The notes beneath the pieces were generated by a model. The model did no database searches and had not been told where the DNA came from. It worked only from the letters and a program-made list of their open reading frames with translations. From Actinomycetota bacterium (GTDB taxonomy: Bacteria; Actinomycetota; Acidimicrobiia; Acidimicrobiales; Acidimicrobilacustridaceae), in assembly GCA_009705225.1 (NCBI GenBank), contig WLCQ01000010.1:1-32359 (forward strand): a stretch of 32,359 bases of DNA. The letters are read 5' to 3'. Positions within the stretch are counted from its first letter, which is position 1, and each line of letters starts with the position of its first letter. The translations under genes were made by a program, and so were the position numbers. Below, one piece after another: positions 7,851 to 15,873 of this stretch.

Positions 7851-7873
7851 CACCCGGGCGTCGCACCCGGGTG
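7851..7873 (-). terminator. Second hairpin, likely serving the acyl-CoA dehydrogenase gene
   Basis: CACCCGGG, seven-base loop, CCCGGGTG, six bases past the acyl-CoA dehydrogenase stop on the minus strand. No T-run follows, so intrinsic termination is uncertain. Confidence 0.4.
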
Positions 7874-7878
7874 ACGTT

Positions 7879-9111
7879 CTAGGCCTTGAGGATGTCCTTC
7901 CACGGCAGATCCTTATCGGGCTGCGAATCACGGGGAAGCCCGAGGCCCCCTTCGGCGATCATGTTGCGATGCACCTCGTTGGTGCCGCCACCGATGCGGG
8001 AGGCGAACTGCGAGAGCACGGCGTTCTGCCAGAATCCGGAGTCCGGTGCGTCGGCCCGATCGAGCATGCCGGAGGCACCTTCGATCTCAAGGGCCAGAGT
8101 GGTCTTGATCTCAGCCGACTGGGTCATGAAGTTCTTCATGACTGACGGATGTGGCGGACGACCGGTTCCATGCATGATGAAGGTCTGCATCCGGAGGCCC
8201 ATGAGCGACAACATGCGCTCTCTTGCGTAGATGTCGGCGAGTCCCTGACGAACAACCGGATCATCCGTACGACCGAATCGGCGAGCGGTTTCGAGCAATG
8301 TGCTGAATCCAGCGACACCGCCGCCGCCTCCACCGATCAGCCCTGCCTCGCTGGTGAGAACCGTGCGGGTGACCGGCCATCCGTTGTCGATCTCCCCGAT
8401 GACGTTCTCGACAGGAACGGCGACGTCGTTGAAGAACACCTCGTTGAAATGCGACTGACCATTCGCCTGCCGCAGTGGCCGAACCTCGATCCCGGGCGAG
8501 TGCATGTCGACAATGAAGAACGTGATCCCTCGGTGCTTGGGGGCATCGGGATTCGATCGGGTGATCAGGATGCCGTAATCGGCATGCTGGGCCTCGGAGT
8601 TCCAGACCTTCTGACCATTGATGATGAACTGATCGCCATCGCGAACCGCTCGGGTCCCGAGGGCAGCCAGATCAGAGCCGGCGCCGGGCTCGCTGAACAG
8701 TTGGCACCACAGCTCATCGCCACGCAGGAGCGGCTTGAGGTAGCGCTCCTGCTGGGCGGCATTGCCATGACGCATGATCGGCGGGCCGACCAGCGAAAGC
8801 GCGGCATTCAGGAAACCGGCGGTGACGTCATAGGCCGCGACCTCTTGACCGAAGATGATGGAATCGGAGGCGGTGCCTCCCCGCCCGCCGAACTCCTTCG
8901 GCCAGGTGATGCCCGCCCAACCGTTGTCATACAGGGTGCGCTGCCACTGCTGACATCTGGCCATATAGGCCTCGGCCGCCTCGTGGCTGTCGTCGACCGG
9001 ACCCCGGGACCAGTCGGCATCCGTGCCCGTCTTCAATGACGCATTGGCGTCGAGGAAGGCACGGATCTCCGTGCGCAGGGCGGTCTCTTCCGGCGATTCG
9101 TCAAAGTTCAC
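7879..9111 (-). CDS. Acyl-CoA dehydrogenase
   Basis: A 410-residue acyl-CoA dehydrogenase of usual length. It would oxidise an acyl-CoA to the 2,3-enoyl-CoA with FAD, passing electrons to electron-transfer flavoprotein. Family blocks are WAGITWPKEFGGRGG (65-79), LFSEPGAGSDLAALGTR, INGQKVWNSEAQHAD and the C-terminal IGGGTNEVHRNMIAE. The C-terminus (GGLGLPRD) resembles the FadE-type enzymes common in mycobacteria and Acidimicrobiia; the catalytic base could not be placed by eye. Starts with GTG at 9111; TAGAGT lies eight bases upstream and there is no good Shine-Dalgarno. Acyl chain or steroid preference unknown. Confidence 0.95.
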   Translation of the reverse strand: MNFDESPEETALRTEIRAFLDANASLKTGTDADWSRGPVDDSHEAAEAYMARCQQWQRTLYDNGWAGITWPKEFGGRGGTASDSIIFGQEVAAYDVTAGFLNAALSLVGPPIMRHGNAAQQERYLKPLLRGDELWCQLFSEPGAGSDLAALGTRAVRDGDQFIINGQKVWNSEAQHADYGILITRSNPDAPKHRGITFFIVDMHSPGIEVRPLRQANGQSHFNEVFFNDVAVPVENVIGEIDNGWPVTRTVLTSEAGLIGGGGGGVAGFSTLLETARRFGRTDDPVVRQGLADIYARERMLSLMGLRMQTFIMHGTGRPPHPSVMKNFMTQSAEIKTTLALEIEGASGMLDRADAPDSGFWQNAVLSQFASRIGGGTNEVHRNMIAEGGLGLPRDSQPDKDLPWKDILKA

Positions 9112-9119
9112 AGTTTCGG

Positions 9120-9125
9120 ACTCTA
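9120..9125 (-). promoter_or_regulatory. -10 element of the acyl-CoA dehydrogenase gene
   Basis: TAGAGT on the minus strand, eight bases before the GTG at 9111, giving a leader of at most a couple of bases. Confidence 0.45.
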
Positions 9126-9255
9126 GATGCCTCCTGCGGGTGTTCCGTAACCGGCGGCGGTGGCTCTTGGTCCGCTCCGGGAATCATCCGGACAAGGCCG
9201 GGGATGGCTCGGGCTGAGGCCGAAACCAGCACGGAGCGCCGGCGAGCCGACGACA

Positions 9256-9261
9256 TAGTCT
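9256..9261 (+). promoter_or_regulatory. -10 element of the chagasin-like lipoprotein gene
   Basis: TAGTCT exactly six bases before the GTG at 9268. Nothing that looks like a ribosome site is correctly spaced, so a leaderless transcript is likely. Confidence 0.5.
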
Positions 9262-9267
9262 GCCGAG

Positions 9268-9876
9268 GTGCCCGCGTTCCCCATCCTTCGCCGAGAAAGA
9301 CTCTCCATCGCTGCGGGCGTCGCTGTGCTCATCTGCGTCGCTCTCTCGCTCGGCTCCTGCGGAGCAGCAGGTTCGGGATCGAATTCGTCGACAACCGAGA
9401 GCACCGAGGTCACTGAGGTCACCACCGCCGACGTCACGACGGTCGATCCGCTTGCCCCGAGCCGATTCACCGATCCGACCCAACCGGTTCCAGTGAACCT
9501 CAGTGGTCGATTCGAACTGCTCCTGCCCGCCGACCCCACCCGGGGTTGGCGCTGGGTGCTCGAACCGGTGGACACAGCGGTCGTTGTGCCACTTTCGAGC
9601 GAATTCCTCGACGATCCGAACCTGCTGTCCTCGACATCATCGACGACCAGCAGTACGAGCAGCACGACCGAACCGACGGTGACGTGGGTACCCACGACGA
9701 CCACAACGATCGATCCCGACTCCCCGGAGGTCGCTCCACTGGTCCAGGTGATCTCGTTTGCCGCCCGATCGGTCGCCACCACCGAGATCCGCCTCCGCTA
9801 CGAGCGAATCGGCGGTTCCGATCGTTCCCCTCGGGCCACCACCTTCACTGTTGTGGTGCGCCCAATTCCTTCCTGA
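9268..9876 (+). CDS. Secreted lipoprotein with a chagasin-like (I42) protease-inhibitor-like domain
   Basis: A 202-residue exported protein. Residues 8-30 are a signal sequence (basic RRER, then a hydrophobic stretch) ending in a lipobox LGS-C with Cys31 as the lipid site. A Ser/Thr-rich linker follows (35-60). Residues 75-202 look like the chagasin fold: GRFELLLPADPTRGWRWVL (80-98) matches the strand and NPTTG.W loop of I42 inhibitors, and EIRLRYERIG...TFTVVVRP matches the closing strands. Between them sits a second Ser/Thr run (121-147) in place of the usual G-G loop. The Pro-Trp of the third inhibitory loop is not conserved. Cysteine-protease inhibition is only an inference. It ends one base before a convergent DUF983 gene. 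Confidence 0.75.
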   Translation: MPAFPILRRERLSIAAGVAVLICVALSLGSCGAAGSGSNSSTTESTEVTEVTTADVTTVDPLAPSRFTDPTQPVPVNLSGRFELLLPADPTRGWRWVLEPVDTAVVVPLSSEFLDDPNLLSSTSSTTSSTSSTTEPTVTWVPTTTTTIDPDSPEVAPLVQVISFAARSVATTEIRLRYERIGGSDRSPRATTFTVVVRPIPS

Positions 9877-9877
9877 G

Positions 9878-10324
9878 TCAGTCGCCGACCCCACCGTTGG
9901 ATCGTTCGATCCTGAGGCGTTCGAGATCCTCGGAAAGTTCGAATCCTGGCGCAACACCGTCGTTGAAGCCGAGTGGGGTCATGACAAGATCGATCGCAAC
10001 CCAGATCGTGCGGGAGAACGGGAAGAACAACACCGGGACCACAAGCGCGCTCACGCCCGTGAGGATCCCGATAGCCACAATCGGTGGGTCGGGCCAGGTA
10101 ACACCCACACCAACGGCGAGGATCAGGATGACGACGGCCTGAACGAGACATACGTTGAGGAACCAGGAGCCGAGCCACTGCCCGGGTTCACGCCGGAAGT
10201 TGAGTCCGCAGCCAGGACAGGAGTCGGTCATCACCACCCAGCGGCGGAAAAGGTGCCCATGCGCGCAGAGCGGACAGAGACGCATTGCGCCACGGCGCAG
10301 AAGTTTTGAGGCCGGAACGCTCAC
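9878..10324 (-). CDS. DUF983 membrane protein with zinc ribbon (copy 1)
   Basis: A 148-residue DUF983 protein. The N-terminal treble-clef-like zinc ribbon has Cys17-x2-Cys20 and Cys36-x2-Cys39 with GHLFRRW between. Two membrane helices follow (about 52-74 and 80-100), then FFPFSRTIWVAIDLVMTPL. Function of the family is unknown. GTG 10324 is chosen because it lies just ahead of the ribbon, with CACACT (a weak -10-like hexamer) six bases upstream; the open frame continues further but runs antisense into the DUF2332 gene. A paralogue lies at 12056-12526. It ends one base from the convergent lipoprotein gene. Confidence 0.85.
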   Translation of the reverse strand: MSVPASKLLRRGAMRLCPLCAHGHLFRRWVVMTDSCPGCGLNFRREPGQWLGSWFLNVCLVQAVVILILAVGVGVTWPDPPIVAIGILTGVSALVVPVLFFPFSRTIWVAIDLVMTPLGFNDGVAPGFELSEDLERLRIERSNGGVGD

Positions 10325-10374
10325 GGAACAAGTGTGGTCCGACTCCGCCCCGCCGACTCCCCTCGGAGGGCCGA

Positions 10375-10380
10375 TATCCT
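10375..10380 (+). promoter_or_regulatory. -10 element of the DUF2332 gene
   Basis: TATCCT, seven bases before the GTG at 10388. The GGAGG that abuts the GTG is too close to act as a ribosome site, which fits a leaderless message. Confidence 0.45.
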
Positions 10381-10387
10381 CGGAGGG

Positions 10388-11533
10388 GTGAGCGCGGCCA
10401 CCCGGATCGAGGAACTGCAGGCGATGTTCCTGGTGTTGGCCGATCAGGATCTTGCCGGCTATTGCCCGATCTATGAGCGCATCGCCCGATCCATCGCTGA
10501 GGACGACGAGATCCTCTCGCTGATCACCGAGCATCGACCGGGTTCCACCAGGACCGCCGTGCTCGCGCTCGGCGCCACCCACGACCTTGTGCTCCGCGAT
10601 CCCGACAGCGAACTCGCTGCCATCTATCGAGGCGAGAACAATGATGACCCGTGGCCGTTGTTCCGGGCTCTCATCATTGACAACGCCCCGGCCATCGCAG
10701 CCACGATGCGCACTCGCACAACCCAGACCAACGAGGTCGGTCGCAGCGCGAACCTGCTCGCTGTCTACGCATCGATCTCACGCCGTCTCACGCGGCACGG
10801 AGATGACCGCCCGCTCGCGATCATCGAGATCGGACCAAGTGCAGGACTCAACCTGCTCGCCGATCGATTCCATGTGGAGTACTTCGCTGGCGACACCGTC
10901 ATCGGCTCTGGCGGCGACCCGGCCTCGCGCGTGCAGCTTCGATGTGAACTGCGCGGCACGACATCGTTCCCGGGCCTCGCCGGAATGCACCCCATCGCCG
11001 ACCGCTCCGGGCTCGACCCGGCTCCCATTGACATCACCGACCCCGACGACGCCCGTTGGTTGCGGGCTTGTGTGTGGCCGGGGGTTCCTGATCGACCCGA
11101 ACGCCTCGCCGCTGCGATCGAAATCGCCCGTCACGACCCACCCGTGCTGCATCACGGTGACGCCGTGCAAGACCTCGGCGCGCTGCTGGATTCGATTCCG
11201 GACCACGTTTTCCCGATCGTGACCTCGACCTGGGTGCTCGCGTATCTGAGCCGTGACGCCCGCCTTCAGGTCTGCGAAATCATCGACAGGTTCGGCGAGG
11301 GCCGCGACATCGCATTCGTCACCGGCGAAGCGCCGAGTTCCGCTCCGTGGGTGCCGGAGCTTTCGACCGACCAACTCGCACTCGGCACCGACGACGGCAC
11401 CCCGACCGTGTTCGGTCTCCGAATGTGGCTCGACGGTCGATGCCACACTTCGGCTGCCGCCCTGTGCCACCCTCACGGTCGCTGGATGGCATGGTTCGAC
11501 AACGATTCCGAAATGGAGCAGCGACATGGCTGA
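10388..11533 (+). CDS. DUF2332 family protein
   Basis: A 381-residue DUF2332 protein. The family hallmarks are CPIYERIARSIAEDDEILSLI near the N-terminus and IIEIGPSAGLNLLADRF in the middle. The latter looks like a nucleotide- or SAM-binding turn, but no activity has been shown for the family to my knowledge. The GTG at 10388 starts just before the conserved N-terminal helix; a GTG at 10334 would add an unlikely Arg/Pro-rich leader. It overlaps the following Nudix gene by eight bases, so the two are surely co-transcribed, with the second DUF983 and the flavoprotein close behind. Confidence 0.88.
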   Translation: MSAATRIEELQAMFLVLADQDLAGYCPIYERIARSIAEDDEILSLITEHRPGSTRTAVLALGATHDLVLRDPDSELAAIYRGENNDDPWPLFRALIIDNAPAIAATMRTRTTQTNEVGRSANLLAVYASISRRLTRHGDDRPLAIIEIGPSAGLNLLADRFHVEYFAGDTVIGSGGDPASRVQLRCELRGTTSFPGLAGMHPIADRSGLDPAPIDITDPDDARWLRACVWPGVPDRPERLAAAIEIARHDPPVLHHGDAVQDLGALLDSIPDHVFPIVTSTWVLAYLSRDARLQVCEIIDRFGEGRDIAFVTGEAPSSAPWVPELSTDQLALGTDDGTPTVFGLRMWLDGRCHTSAAALCHPHGRWMAWFDNDSEMEQRHG

Positions 11534-12044
11534 TTGGGTGCTCAAACGAACAGCGGCGCGAGTTGTCGTTCTCGACCAATACGGCCACACCCTGCTGCTG
11601 CGGGCCAAGGACCCCGCCGATTCTTCGAAGGGCCACTGGTGGGAGATCCCCGGTGGGGGTATCGAGCATGGCGAAACCAGTGCCGAAGCAGCACGGCGCG
11701 AACTGTTCGAGGAGACCGGCATCGTCGATGCCGAGATCGGACCGTGTGTTTGGACCCAGCATTCCAAGTTCACGTTCGCCGGATGGAAATTCGATCAGCA
11801 CGAGCACGTGCACGTTGCGTGGACCGACCGCATCGATCTCGACACGATTAAACCCGGTGGTCTCGAGATGTTCGAAGCGATGGCATTCGGCGGCCACAAC
11901 TGGTGGCAGATCGACGACCTTCTCGCATCAGAGGATGCAGTCCTGCCCCGTCGGCTGCGTGAATTCCTCCCCGACCTCGTGGCCGGTCGGCTTCCCGGCA
12001 CGCCGCTCGACATCACCCATATCGACCCGTCGATCGACTTCTGA
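11526..12044 (+). CDS. Nudix hydrolase
   Basis: A 172-residue Nudix protein with a complete box at residues 44-66 (G44, E50, R58-E59, E62-E63, G65) and the preceding HWWEIPGGGIEHGE. A tryptophan-rich strand pair (HNWWQIDDLL) is typical of mutT-like actinobacterial members. It should hydrolyse a nucleotide-type substrate that I cannot name. The ATG at 11526 overlaps the end of DUF2332 by eight bases, indicating coupled translation. It differs from the first Nudix protein of the window (1965-2474) and is not a recent duplicate. Confidence 0.92.
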   Translation: MADWVLKRTAARVVVLDQYGHTLLLRAKDPADSSKGHWWEIPGGGIEHGETSAEAARRELFEETGIVDAEIGPCVWTQHSKFTFAGWKFDQHEHVHVAWTDRIDLDTIKPGGLEMFEAMAFGGHNWWQIDDLLASEDAVLPRRLREFLPDLVAGRLPGTPLDITHIDPSIDF

Positions 12045-12055
12045 GCGCGAATCCG

Positions 12056-12526
12056 TTGACCACCGCGAATAGCGAGTCCACCTCTCAGCCAGAACCGTTC
12101 GATATCGGTGGACACAAGGTGGTCGCGTTCCTACGTGGTTGTCGCAAGCACTGTGCGGTGTGCAACCAAGGCCACCTGTTCACCCGGTGGTTCACGTTCA
12201 AGCAGCGATGTCCGCAATGTGATCTCAGATTCGAACGGATCGAGGGTCACTGGACCGGCGACCTCGGGATCAACACCATCGTGAGCTTCGGCACACTGCT
12301 CATCGCCTTGATCGTCGGCTTCCTCCTGAGTTGGCCCGATCCGCCCGGCATCACCCTGTTCATCGTGGCCATCTCTATTGCCGGATTCGTACCGCTGGTG
12401 TTCTTTCCGTTCTCCAAGACCATCTGGCTCGCAATCGATCTCATCTTCCGGCCACTTGAGCCCGGGGAGGTCGCCCGCGGATACGGCCCCCAACGGGGCG
12501 AGAGCGCAGAACGACCCGTAACCTGA
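12056..12526 (+). CDS. DUF983 membrane protein with zinc ribbon (copy 2)
   Basis: A 156-residue DUF983 protein, paralogue of the one at 9878-10324. Zinc ribbon Cys33-x2-Cys36 / Cys52-x2-Cys55 with QGHLFTRW between; two membrane helices (about 72-92 and 98-118) separated by the WPDPP turn that both copies share; then FFPFSKTIWLAIDLIFRPL. TTG 12056 is the only sensible start, 11 bases after the Nudix stop; the zinc ribbon begins 30 residues later, so a downstream start cannot be excluded. Probably membrane-bound with the ribbon in the cytoplasm. Unknown function. Confidence 0.85.
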   Translation: MTTANSESTSQPEPFDIGGHKVVAFLRGCRKHCAVCNQGHLFTRWFTFKQRCPQCDLRFERIEGHWTGDLGINTIVSFGTLLIALIVGFLLSWPDPPGITLFIVAISIAGFVPLVFFPFSKTIWLAIDLIFRPLEPGEVARGYGPQRGESAERPVT

Positions 12527-12533
12527 GTCCCTC

Positions 12534-13808
12534 ATGACTCTTCTGGATCGCGATCGCCAAGACACCGGAGCCGCACCGACCCGCGTCGTCGACGTGCTCG
12601 TTGTCGGTGCCGGACCCGCTGGAATCGCCGCTGCCATCACTGCTCATCGCGCTGGTCACAGCGTGCTGGTGGTGGATCGGGCCACGTTCCCCCGGGACAA
12701 GATCTGCGGCGACGGACTCACCACCGCGGCATTGCGCGAGCTCGATGCCCTTGGACTCGATCCGACCACCGTGCCCTCATGGATCGATGTCGATGAGGCA
12801 CTGGTGCGCTCCCCCAGCGGGCGCGAAGTCGTGTTCCCGTTCCCCGATGGAGCCGGGCTCTACGGAGCAGTGTGCCGCCGTCGTGATCTCGACCTCGCCC
12901 TCGTCCAGCACGCTCGCTCCCTCGGCATCGAGATCATCGAAGGTGTCGCCTTCACCAGTCTCACCGAGACCCCCGACCACAACCTGGTGGCAGTCGAGGG
13001 CGTCGGAACCGTACAGAGCGATTGGGTCATCGCCGCCGACGGCATGTGGTCGGCGGTACGCAAAGCAGTCGGTGCGGCACAGCCCGGGTACCGCGGCGAG
13101 TGGCACGCATTCCGGCAGTACTTCCACTCGGTGTCACCGCAGGCCGCTTCGCAACTGGTCGTGTGGTTCGAACCCGATCTGCTGCCGGGCTACGCATGGT
13201 CGTTCCCACTCGGTGACGGCTCGGCGAATGTCGGCTTTGGCATCCTGCGCGGTGGGTCGTACTCGGTACCCGCAATGGCTGCGGTGTGGCGAGATCTGCT
13301 GCAGCGTCCCCATGTGCGAGCGTTCCTCGGTCCGGACGCCGAGGCCGAGGGGCCTCATCGGGCGTGGCCGATCCCGGCAAGGGTCGATGCAATCACGCTC
13401 ACCCATCACCGCACGCTGTTCGTCGGCGATGCGGCCGCCGCCACCGACCCCATGACCGGCGAGGGCATCGGACAAGCGCTGGCCACTGGTCGCTGGGCCG
13501 CCGAGGCAATCGCGTTGAACCCGGAGAATCCGATTCGGGTCTGCGGGGAATACGAGCACGTCGTGCACGACGAGTTGGCCGTGGACCATCGGTTCGCGGA
13601 ACAACTCACATCGATCCTTCGCCGCCCTTGGGGAGCACGCGGTGCCGTGCGCGTGGCCGGCCTAACCGCCTGGACCCGTCGAAACTTCGCTCGGTGGTTG
13701 TTCGAGGATTACCCGCGGGCGCTCATCCTCACACCCCGGCGATGGAAACGGCGCATGTTCACCGGTGCGGGCGCCTACCGTGGGCGTCGTGAAAACACGA
13801 CTGACTGA
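12534..13808 (+). CDS. Geranylgeranyl-reductase-family FAD-dependent oxidoreductase
   Basis: A 424-residue flavoprotein of the geranylgeranyl reductase / digeranylgeranylglycerophospholipid reductase group. FAD Rossmann motif GAGPAG at 25-30, the diagnostic KICGDGL at 56-62, and the second FAD motif VGDAAAATDPMTGEGIGQAL in the C-terminal half. Family members reduce isoprenoid double bonds or act as monooxygenase-like oxidoreductases; the substrate here is not evident. ATG 12534 is seven bases after the DUF983 stop, and its end overlaps the next gene by 20 bases, so it belongs to the same operon. A menaquinone- or carotenoid-modifying role is one possibility. Confidence 0.9.
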   Translation: MTLLDRDRQDTGAAPTRVVDVLVVGAGPAGIAAAITAHRAGHSVLVVDRATFPRDKICGDGLTTAALRELDALGLDPTTVPSWIDVDEALVRSPSGREVVFPFPDGAGLYGAVCRRRDLDLALVQHARSLGIEIIEGVAFTSLTETPDHNLVAVEGVGTVQSDWVIAADGMWSAVRKAVGAAQPGYRGEWHAFRQYFHSVSPQAASQLVVWFEPDLLPGYAWSFPLGDGSANVGFGILRGGSYSVPAMAAVWRDLLQRPHVRAFLGPDAEAEGPHRAWPIPARVDAITLTHHRTLFVGDAAAATDPMTGEGIGQALATGRWAAEAIALNPENPIRVCGEYEHVVHDELAVDHRFAEQLTSILRRPWGARGAVRVAGLTAWTRRNFARWLFEDYPRALILTPRRWKRRMFTGAGAYRGRRENTTD

Positions 13809-14751
13809 CATCCTCGAGGTTGAGCATCCCGTGATGCTCGCCGGAATGGGCGGCGTGAGCTACAGCGCTCTCGTCGCCGCCGTGAGTGAGGCCGGTGGCT
13901 TCGGCTGCATGGGCGCCTCCACGATGAGCATGGAACGCATGGAAGCCGAGATGGCTGCCGTGCGGGCCGCCACAAGCAAACCCTTCGGCGTCGATCTGCT
14001 CACCGCCATGCCCGGCGATATGCCGGCGCAGGTGCAATCGATCATTGACCACGGAGGTCGAGTGTTCGTGGCCGGTCTCGGCGTGCCGCGAGACGTCGTC
14101 AATCTGTGCCATGACAACAACGTGCTCGTGGCCAGCATGTGCGGCAAGGTCCGCCATGCCGTCGCTGCGGTGGCCGCTGGCTGCGATCTCGTCATCGCCC
14201 AGGGCACTGAAGCAGGCGGCCACACCGGCACCGTGGCCACCATGGCACTCGTGCCCCAGATCGTCGATGTAGTCGAGGGCAAGGTGCCCGTCGTGGCCGC
14301 CGGCGGCCTGTTCGATGGTCGTGGCCTCGCCGCTGCGCTCACGCTCGGCGCCGATGGCATCTGGGTCGGCACCCGCTTCATCGCCACTCCTGAGGCCTAC
14401 GGCACGCCCGGCTACAAGGATCGCCTGTTGTCGATGGCTGAGGACGACACCGTCATCACCAAGGGCTTCACAGGAAAGACCTGTCGTGTAGCGCGCAACG
14501 ACTACACCCAGTACTGGGACGAGCACCTCGACGAGATCCAGCCCTTCCCCGCGCAGTTCGTTCGCTCCATGAACGATGGCGCCAACCATCTCGGTGCCGG
14601 ACCGGACACCGAGGTCGATGCTGCTCGCGAGTTCTGGCCCGCTGGTCAGGGCGTGGGCGCGATCGACGAGCTCGTTCCCGCAGGTGAGCTCGTCCGCCGA
14701 TTCATGGCTGAGGCCGAAGCGGTGCTCGACCGGGTCAGCTCATTGCGCTGA
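13789..14751 (+). CDS. Nitronate monooxygenase / 2-nitropropane-dioxygenase-like FMN protein
   Basis: A 320-residue TIM-barrel flavoprotein. Family markers are the N-terminal VEHPVMLAGMGGVS, QGTEAGGHTGT (139-148, with His145 at the catalytic-His position) and VPVVAAGGLFDGRG...GADGIWVGTRFIAT for FMN phosphate binding. Members oxidise alkyl nitronates, but many relatives in actinobacteria are of unknown substrate and sit with acyl-CoA genes as here. GTG 13789 gives the usual MKTRLTDIL beginning; GTGs at 13765 and 13780 are alternatives. It overlaps the upstream flavoprotein by 20 bases and ends the operon at a strong hairpin. Confidence 0.93.
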   Translation: MKTRLTDILEVEHPVMLAGMGGVSYSALVAAVSEAGGFGCMGASTMSMERMEAEMAAVRAATSKPFGVDLLTAMPGDMPAQVQSIIDHGGRVFVAGLGVPRDVVNLCHDNNVLVASMCGKVRHAVAAVAAGCDLVIAQGTEAGGHTGTVATMALVPQIVDVVEGKVPVVAAGGLFDGRGLAAALTLGADGIWVGTRFIATPEAYGTPGYKDRLLSMAEDDTVITKGFTGKTCRVARNDYTQYWDEHLDEIQPFPAQFVRSMNDGANHLGAGPDTEVDAAREFWPAGQGVGAIDELVPAGELVRRFMAEAEAVLDRVSSLR

Positions 14752-14765
14752 CCATGCTGCGTGGA

Positions 14766-14793
14766 GGCTGACCCGTCCGCCGACGGGTCAGCC
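14766..14793. terminator. Strong hairpin between convergent genes
   Basis: GGCTGACCCGTC, loop CGCC, GACGGGTCAGCC: a perfect 12-base-pair stem between the ends of the nitronate monooxygenase and LLM oxidoreductase genes. It can work for both strands; no T-run follows on either. Confidence 0.65.
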
Positions 14794-14807
14794 GATGCAC
14801 CACGAGT

Positions 14808-15839
14808 TCAGCTGGTCCAGTCCTTGAGCTTCTCAAGGGTCTCGATCGGGCTGCCACCCACCGGCACGATGTTGAGCACGCTGATACCGGATTCGGCGAA
14901 GGCCGCGATGCGCTCCTTGACCCATCCCTCGGGACCACACAGATTGGTGAGTTTGAGGAACTCAGCCGGCACCGCAGCGGCAGCTTCGTCCTTCTTTCCT
15001 TCGAGATAGAGATCCTGGATGAGCTTGGCCTCGGCCTCGTAGCCGTACCGGCACATGAGGTCGTTGTAGAAGTTGCGGCCACGGGCACCCATGCCACCGA
15101 CGTACAGCGCCACCATCGGACGGGCGTACTCAGCGTAACGAGCGGCATCCGCACCGATGGCCACGAGGCCGCCGGCGGTGATTTCGAGGGGGCCGAGATC
15201 GGCGGAACGCTTTGCGGCACCAGCTGCGAGATCGGCACCCCACACGTCGGATGCGCGCTCGGGCATGTAGAGGATGGGCATCCAGCCATCGGCGACCTCA
15301 GCGGTCAGCTCGACGTTCTTGGGACCCAGCGACGCGATCCAGACCGGGATGTTCGGACGCAGCGGCTTGGCGATGATCTTGAGCGGCTTGCCGAGTCCGG
15401 TGCCCTGATCGGCGGGCAACGGGAGGGTGTAGTACTTGCCCTCGTAGGTGACCGGCTCGCGCAGCCAGACCTTGCGGCAGATCTCGATCATTTCGCGGGT
15501 GCGGCCCAGCGGGGCGTCGTACTTCACGCCATGGAAACCCTCGATGACCTGCGGACCAGAAGCGCCCAGGCCAAGGATGAAACGACCGTCGGTGAGCGAA
15601 TCCATCGAGGCCGCAGTCATCGCCATGAGCGTGGGCGTGCGGGTGAAGATGGGCAGGATCCCCGCACCGATGGTGATGGTCTCCGTGCAGGCTGCAAGAA
15701 AACCCATGAAGGTGGGAGCATCGAAGCCATAGGCCTCGGCGACCCAAGCAATGTCGAGGCCAGCCTTCTCGAAGTCCTTGACCTTCTGCGCGGACTCCTT
15801 GAAGCCCCCCGCGTAATCGATCTGCATTCCGAGTTTCAT
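14808..15839 (-). CDS. LLM-class F420-dependent oxidoreductase (1)
   Basis: A 343-residue luciferase-like TIM-barrel protein. Family blocks: MKLGMQIDY at the start, GLDIAWVAEAYGFDAPTFMG, TITIGAGILPIFTRTP, DGRFILGLGASGPQVIEGFHG and PVWIASLGPKNVELTAEVADGW. It should use coenzyme F420 for a hydride transfer; cofactor choice is inferred from the family and from F420 being common in actinobacteria. ATG 15839 follows GGAACGGACGGAA, a weak purine-rich ribosome site. The 107-residue SH3-like protein gene precedes it by 34 bases on the same strand, so they are probably co-transcribed. Substrate unknown. Confidence 0.94.
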   Translation of the reverse strand: MKLGMQIDYAGGFKESAQKVKDFEKAGLDIAWVAEAYGFDAPTFMGFLAACTETITIGAGILPIFTRTPTLMAMTAASMDSLTDGRFILGLGASGPQVIEGFHGVKYDAPLGRTREMIEICRKVWLREPVTYEGKYYTLPLPADQGTGLGKPLKIIAKPLRPNIPVWIASLGPKNVELTAEVADGWMPILYMPERASDVWGADLAAGAAKRSADLGPLEITAGGLVAIGADAARYAEYARPMVALYVGGMGARGRNFYNDLMCRYGYEAEAKLIQDLYLEGKKDEAAAAVPAEFLKLTNLCGPEGWVKERIAAFAESGISVLNIVPVGGSPIETLEKLKDWTS

Positions 15840-15873
15840 GGTGTTCCGTCCGTTCCTGTACGAGTGATGGAGA

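Noticed and set aside
6873-7931. A 352-codon minus-strand frame over the amidohydrolase-like gene
   Set aside because: Considered because the plus-strand protein has lost metal ligands, but the plus frame still shows the fold's strands and the minus product has no domain.
10381-10388. GGAGG next to the DUF2332 GTG as a Shine-Dalgarno
   Set aside because: Only about one base separates it from the start codon, too close to work; the TATCCT element explains the start better.
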